Below are positions 6,309 to 9,261 of a DNA stretch of 9,261 bases, piece by piece (within the stretch, counting starts at the first letter, position 1; each line of letters starts with the position of its first letter). The stretch is from positions 1 to 9,261 of the forward strand of contig JABDRK010000398.1 in the NCBI GenBank assembly GCA_013041785.1, in the 5' to 3' direction. The translations under genes and the position numbers were made by a program. This DNA comes from Eudoraea sp. Lineage in GTDB: Bacteria > Bacteroidota > Bacteroidia > Flavobacteriales > Flavobacteriaceae. The notes under the pieces are model-generated. The model was not told where the DNA came from, ran no database searches, and worked only from the letters and a program-made list of their open reading frames with translations.

Positions 6309-7852
6309 TATCGGGTAAGGGTCATGGCCTTTTCCCTGATTATCTGGGCCACAGGTTTGTTTTGAAGGTGGCTTTCCAGCCATGAGAGGATATCCAGATA
6401 CAAGAAAGCCCTTTTTTCATAAGGATGGTTCTCATAGACTTTCAGTCGATCGTACAACTGCTGAAAGGCTGCCTTGAGTTCATGGGGGTAAATATCCCCC
6501 AGGCTTCTCAGGAATTTTATCATCTCCTTTTGTACTTCATGGAGATCGTTCATTTTTAAGAGAAACTTGTAAGTGCTTTTCAGCTGAACCTCCAGGTGAT
6601 AGTCCATCCCGGCCTCATAATGGGCTACCAGGCTCAACACCCGGGCAAAGCACATCAGGTCTTCACGCATCTTGAGGTTCTTATTGTTGATAATCCGCTT
6701 CAGGTAGGCGATACAGGTTTTATTGTCCCCAATACCGAAATAAAGACAGGCGATCTTATAATACAATACCATCACATGGTGCTGATCGATGCGGTCCCTG
6801 TGTTTATCGATACCGTATTCAATGATCTTCACCAGATAGAGCGCTTTCTCAAACGTACCCTCCATAAAATGCAAATTCAATTTGTTGGAATTCACATACA
6901 GAAATATCAAGGAAGAAATATTATCGTTTCTCGGAAAGCTCTTATCCTCAACCACGGCTTCCAGTTTTTCCAATGTAGCCCGGAACTGTGTGCTGTACTT
7001 GACAAAGAATAGTGATTCCAGCAAATAATGATTCCCTTTGAGAAAGAATACAGGATTTAGGTAGATCATACGCTCGTTTTCATAGAAGAGATCTACCCAT
7101 TTGCTGGCGTATTTGTAACAGGACAGAAAATCCTGTAGGAGAAAACTATACCACAGGTGTGCCTTATACAACCAAAGTTTTTCCCTGAATCCAAGGATCT
7201 CCATTTTGTATTCTGGCATATGCATCTTGAAAAACCGCTGCACCTTCTGGTAGTCTTCGTCGTTTCGTACATAACCCAATTTGAGCATCATGCCATATAA
7301 TTGCAGTGATAGATTGGATAAATGACTGGTTAAGGCATTCTGGTCAGATAAGCGCTTCGCCTGTACGGCCAATTCATCAGCCCTGTCCGGGATGCTCCGG
7401 GTGATATATTGGGTTTCAATGACCTTTTCCAGTTCTACGATTTCGTAGGCAATATTCTTTTCCTCATTGTCTATAGCCACGGCTTTGGCCTTATCCAGGA
7501 TTTTAAGGCTCTGTTTATAAAGCCCTTTTTGATAAAGAATGGTGGCGAAGTCCAGTTGTTCCCGAATCTGTACCCGAATGTTCTGGTTAACCGGGTTGAG
7601 GCGGAGACTCACCAGGATCTGTTTGTAGAGGTGCGCCTTGAGATTGGAAAGCTGCGTTTTTTTTACAATACCACTTTCGAGTATAAGCTTTTCATTGTAC
7701 GCCTTCATTTTATCCAGAAGATTGAAAAGCGCCAGGAACTTGGCATCGGTGTTCACCCCCAGTCTGCCCACATAGAGCTTAAATTGTCGCTTTTCGGATT
7801 TCGACAAGGATTTCACCAATATGAACAAAGCGTCTTTATGGACATTTGTCAT
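6308..7852 (-). CDS. Cytoplasmic TPR-like helical protein, conserved flavobacterial hypothetical
   Basis: This is a 514-aa protein with no signal peptide and no membrane segment. It is almost wholly helical and rich in Leu, Lys and Tyr. The N-terminus has a charged block LVKSLSKSEKRQFKLYVG (12-29), and then NLKAHLYKQILVSLRLNP (70-87). TPR-like helix pairs follow: at about 99-132, ATILYQKGLYKQSLKILDKA with the A-x-x-L-Y-x-x-G-x-Y-x-x-[AS]-L pattern, and again in the last third, VLYYKIACLYFGIGDNKTCIAYLKRI. TPR arrays hold protein partners together, and no enzyme motif is present. The style is that of conserved Flavobacteriaceae proteins of about 510 aa without an assigned role; that comes from recall and was not searched. 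It is divergent from leuA across a 146-bp spacer with a dyad at 7879-7899. The ATG at 7852 gives the full N-terminal block. Confidence 0.85.
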   Translation of the reverse strand: MTNVHKDALFILVKSLSKSEKRQFKLYVGRLGVNTDAKFLALFNLLDKMKAYNEKLILESGIVKKTQLSNLKAHLYKQILVSLRLNPVNQNIRVQIREQLDFATILYQKGLYKQSLKILDKAKAVAIDNEEKNIAYEIVELEKVIETQYITRSIPDRADELAVQAKRLSDQNALTSHLSNLSLQLYGMMLKLGYVRNDEDYQKVQRFFKMHMPEYKMEILGFREKLWLYKAHLWYSFLLQDFLSCYKYASKWVDLFYENERMIYLNPVFFLKGNHYLLESLFFVKYSTQFRATLEKLEAVVEDKSFPRNDNISSLIFLYVNSNKLNLHFMEGTFEKALYLVKIIEYGIDKHRDRIDQHHVMVLYYKIACLYFGIGDNKTCIAYLKRIINNKNLKMREDLMCFARVLSLVAHYEAGMDYHLEVQLKSTYKFLLKMNDLHEVQKEMIKFLRSLGDIYPHELKAAFQQLYDRLKVYENHPYEKRAFLYLDILSWLESHLQNKPVAQIIREKAMTLTR

Positions 7853-7878
7853 CGTAAAAAAAGCAATTTAAGTAGTTG

Positions 7879-7899
7879 TAATACAGCGCTTTAGTATTA
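7879..7899. repeat. Dyad TAATAC-N9-GTATTA in the spacer between the 514-aa gene and leuA
   Basis: Perfect six-base arms flank nine bases that contain the palindrome AGCGCT (7885-7890). The site is 26 bases upstream of the 514-aa gene and about 100 bases upstream of leuA. It is placed to act as an operator for either gene or as a leader hairpin of the minus-strand message. The arms are AT-rich and short, so chance cannot be excluded. Confidence 0.3.
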
Positions 7900-7998
7900 T
7901 GGAAAAGTGAATAAACGTTGTAAATGCTTCTCTGGACTAAAGGCGGATCAATTCGCTAGGTATATTTTCGTAATTAAGACTAAATTTATACAAATATA

Positions 7999-9171
7999 AT
8001 GACTAAAGAAAAGGTAGACATTTTTGATACCACCTTAAGGGACGGTGAACAGGTTCCGGGTTGTAAGTTAGACACCAAACAGAAGTTGGTGATAGCCAGG
8101 CGCCTGGATGAGCTTGGAGTGGATGTTATTGAGGCCGGATTCCCAATCTCCAGTCCCGGGGATTTCAAATCGGTAGCAGAAATTGCCAGGGTTGTTAAGA
8201 ATGCACGCGTATGCGGACTCACCCGGTCGGTTAAAAAAGATATTGAGGTGGCTGCAGAAGCGATAAAGCATGCCAAAAGGCCCAGAATCCATACCGGGAT
8301 AGGCACCTCGGATTCCCATATCAAATACAAATTCAACTCTACACGGGAAAAAGTCCTGGAGCGCGCGGTTGATGCTGTTAAATATGCGAAGACCTTCGTA
8401 GAAGATATTGAATTTTATGCCGAAGATGCAGGTAGGACAGACAACGAATTTCTTGCCCAGGTTTGCGAAGCTGTTATCAAGGCAGGAGCAACTGTTCTGA
8501 ATATCCCCGATACCACAGGATATTGTCTCCCGGAGGAATACGGGGCAAAAATGAAGTACCTGATTGACCATGTGAAAGACATAGACAAAGCTACACTCTC
8601 CTGTCACTGCCATAACGACCTTGGGCTTGCCACGGCAAATTCCATTGCCGGGGTTATCAACGGGGCCCGTCAGATTGAATGTACCATAAACGGAATTGGA
8701 GAACGCGCAGGGAATACCTCCCTGGAAGAGGTAGTTATGATTCTGAGACAGCATCCCTATCTGAATCTGGACACGGACATCGACAGCAAATTGTTGTACA
8801 GCACCAGTCAGATGGTCTCTCAGAAAATGGGTATGCCTGTACAGCCTAACAAAGCAATTGTAGGTTCCAATGCCTTTGCCCATAGTTCGGGCATCCACCA
8901 GGACGGGGTAATAAAAAAGCGGGAAACCTATGAAATAATAGATCCCAACGATGTGGGTGTGGACCATTCATCCATTGTGCTTACTGCCAGAAGCGGTAGG
9001 GCAGCCCTGGCCTACCGGGCCAAAAAAGTGGGATATGAGCTCACAAAACTGCAGTTGGACAAAGTTTACCAGGAATTCCTGAAATTTGCAGATCGCAAGA
9101 AGGAAATACTGGATGACGATATTCACAAGATTATTGAAGCCAGTAAGGTAAAAGTAGAAAGTATTGCATAG
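7999..9171 (+). CDS. leuA: 2-isopropylmalate synthase, short form lacking the regulatory domain
   Basis: LeuA condenses acetyl-CoA with 2-ketoisovalerate to 2-isopropylmalate, the first step of leucine synthesis. The 390-aa enzyme has the TIM-barrel signature [12 protein letters not shown] (10-21; Arg14, metal-ligand Asp15), [12 protein letters not shown] (45-56), [11 protein letters not shown] (142-152) and [13 protein letters not shown] (203-215; metal ligands His203 and His205). [15 protein letters not shown] follows (231 onward; Asn239 ligand). The subdomain after the barrel is present ([42 protein letters not shown]). The protein then stops, where the E. coli-type enzyme continues for over 100 residues with the leucine-binding domain. 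The frame is intact, so this is a natural short form. The leuB start right after it argues for isopropylmalate rather than homocitrate or citramalate synthesis. An A-rich stretch precedes the ATG; no clear promoter was found. Confidence 0.95.
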   Translation: MTKEKVDIFDTTLRDGEQVPGCKLDTKQKLVIARRLDELGVDVIEAGFPISSPGDFKSVAEIARVVKNARVCGLTRSVKKDIEVAAEAIKHAKRPRIHTGIGTSDSHIKYKFNSTREKVLERAVDAVKYAKTFVEDIEFYAEDAGRTDNEFLAQVCEAVIKAGATVLNIPDTTGYCLPEEYGAKMKYLIDHVKDIDKATLSCHCHNDLGLATANSIAGVINGARQIECTINGIGERAGNTSLEEVVMILRQHPYLNLDTDIDSKLLYSTSQMVSQKMGMPVQPNKAIVGSNAFAHSSGIHQDGVIKKRETYEIIDPNDVGVDHSSIVLTARSGRAALAYRAKKVGYELTKLQLDKVYQEFLKFADRKKEILDDDIHKIIEASKVKVESIA

Positions 9172-9261
9172 ATGAAATTAAAGATAGCCTTGTTACCTGG
9201 GGATGGGATAGGCCCCGAAGTAACGGCGCAGGCACAAAAATGTCTTACGGCGGTTGCCGAT
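9172..9261 (+). CDS. leuB: 3-isopropylmalate dehydrogenase, N-terminal 30 residues (runs off the window)
   Basis: The ATG follows the leuA stop with no gap (TAG then ATG), which points to one message and coupled translation. The first 30 residues, KLKIALLPGDGIGPEVTAQA and onward, match the opening strand and the LPGDGIGPEV loop of NAD-dependent isopropylmalate/isocitrate dehydrogenases. LeuB oxidises and decarboxylates 3-isopropylmalate to 2-ketoisocaproate, the third step of leucine synthesis. Isocitrate and tartrate dehydrogenases share the motif, but the leuA neighbour settles the assignment. The rest of the gene lies outside the window. Confidence 0.93.
   Translation, partial: MKLKIALLPGDGIGPEVTAQAQKCLTAVAD

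Noticed and set aside
7991..7998. A perfect minus-strand TATATTTG (-7 consensus) next to the leuA start, as promoter for the 514-aa gene
   Set aside because: No TTG lies at the required distance upstream, and the site coincides with the AT-rich leuA start region, so the match is probably chance.
7935..8007. Three copies of GACTAAA around the leuA start (7935, 7978, 8001)
   Set aside because: The spacing is irregular (43 and 23 bases) and one copy is inside leuA codons 1-3; seven-base repeats in AT-rich sequence are weak evidence.

Overview
The window looks like ordinary chromosome from a member of the Bacteroidetes, most likely a marine-type Flavobacteriaceae. The reasons are the DnaK with a VDFEEVK-type C-terminus, a short LeuA without a regulatory domain, and several hypothetical proteins of a flavobacterial style. 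Start sites have A-rich upstream regions rather than strong Shine-Dalgarno sequences. One clear promoter has the Bacteroidetes TTG / TAnnTTTG form (before panB). I see no mobile element, CRISPR array, rRNA or tRNA.

Layout from left to right: (1) the 3' end of a GNAT acetyltransferase gene (+, 1-209). (2) A secreted 235-aa protein of unknown function (+, 336-1043), built from cysteine-bounded helical repeats. (3) A convergent exported 310-aa protein with RHS/YD-like strand repeats (-, 1065-1997). (4) dnaK (-, 2116-4026), which has a strong intrinsic terminator and a structured 5' leader and is not linked to grpE or dnaJ. (5) A small exported NTF2-like protein (-, 4203-4658). (6) A panB / RluA-family pseudouridine synthase pair (+, 4766-6286), with the genes in the same frame and only the TAG stop and one codon between them. 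(7) A convergent cytoplasmic TPR-like 514-aa protein of unknown function (-, 6308-7852). (8) A divergent leucine operon start, leuA (+, 7999-9171) followed directly by the beginning of leuB (+, from 9172).

By function the window mixes core metabolism (pantothenate/CoA and leucine synthesis), RNA modification and protein folding with lineage-specific unknown proteins. panB and leuA both draw on the branched-chain keto-acid pool: ketoisovalerate is the substrate of both PanB and LeuA. The two genes are nevertheless separate transcription units here.

I did not find a convincing undescribed multi-gene system. The points most worth a second look are the duplicated disulfide-hairpin architecture of the 235-aa protein, the two-tier hairpin and palindromes in the dnaK leader, the in-frame panB-TAG-pseudouridine synthase junction with a TTG start, and the regulatory-domain-free LeuA.
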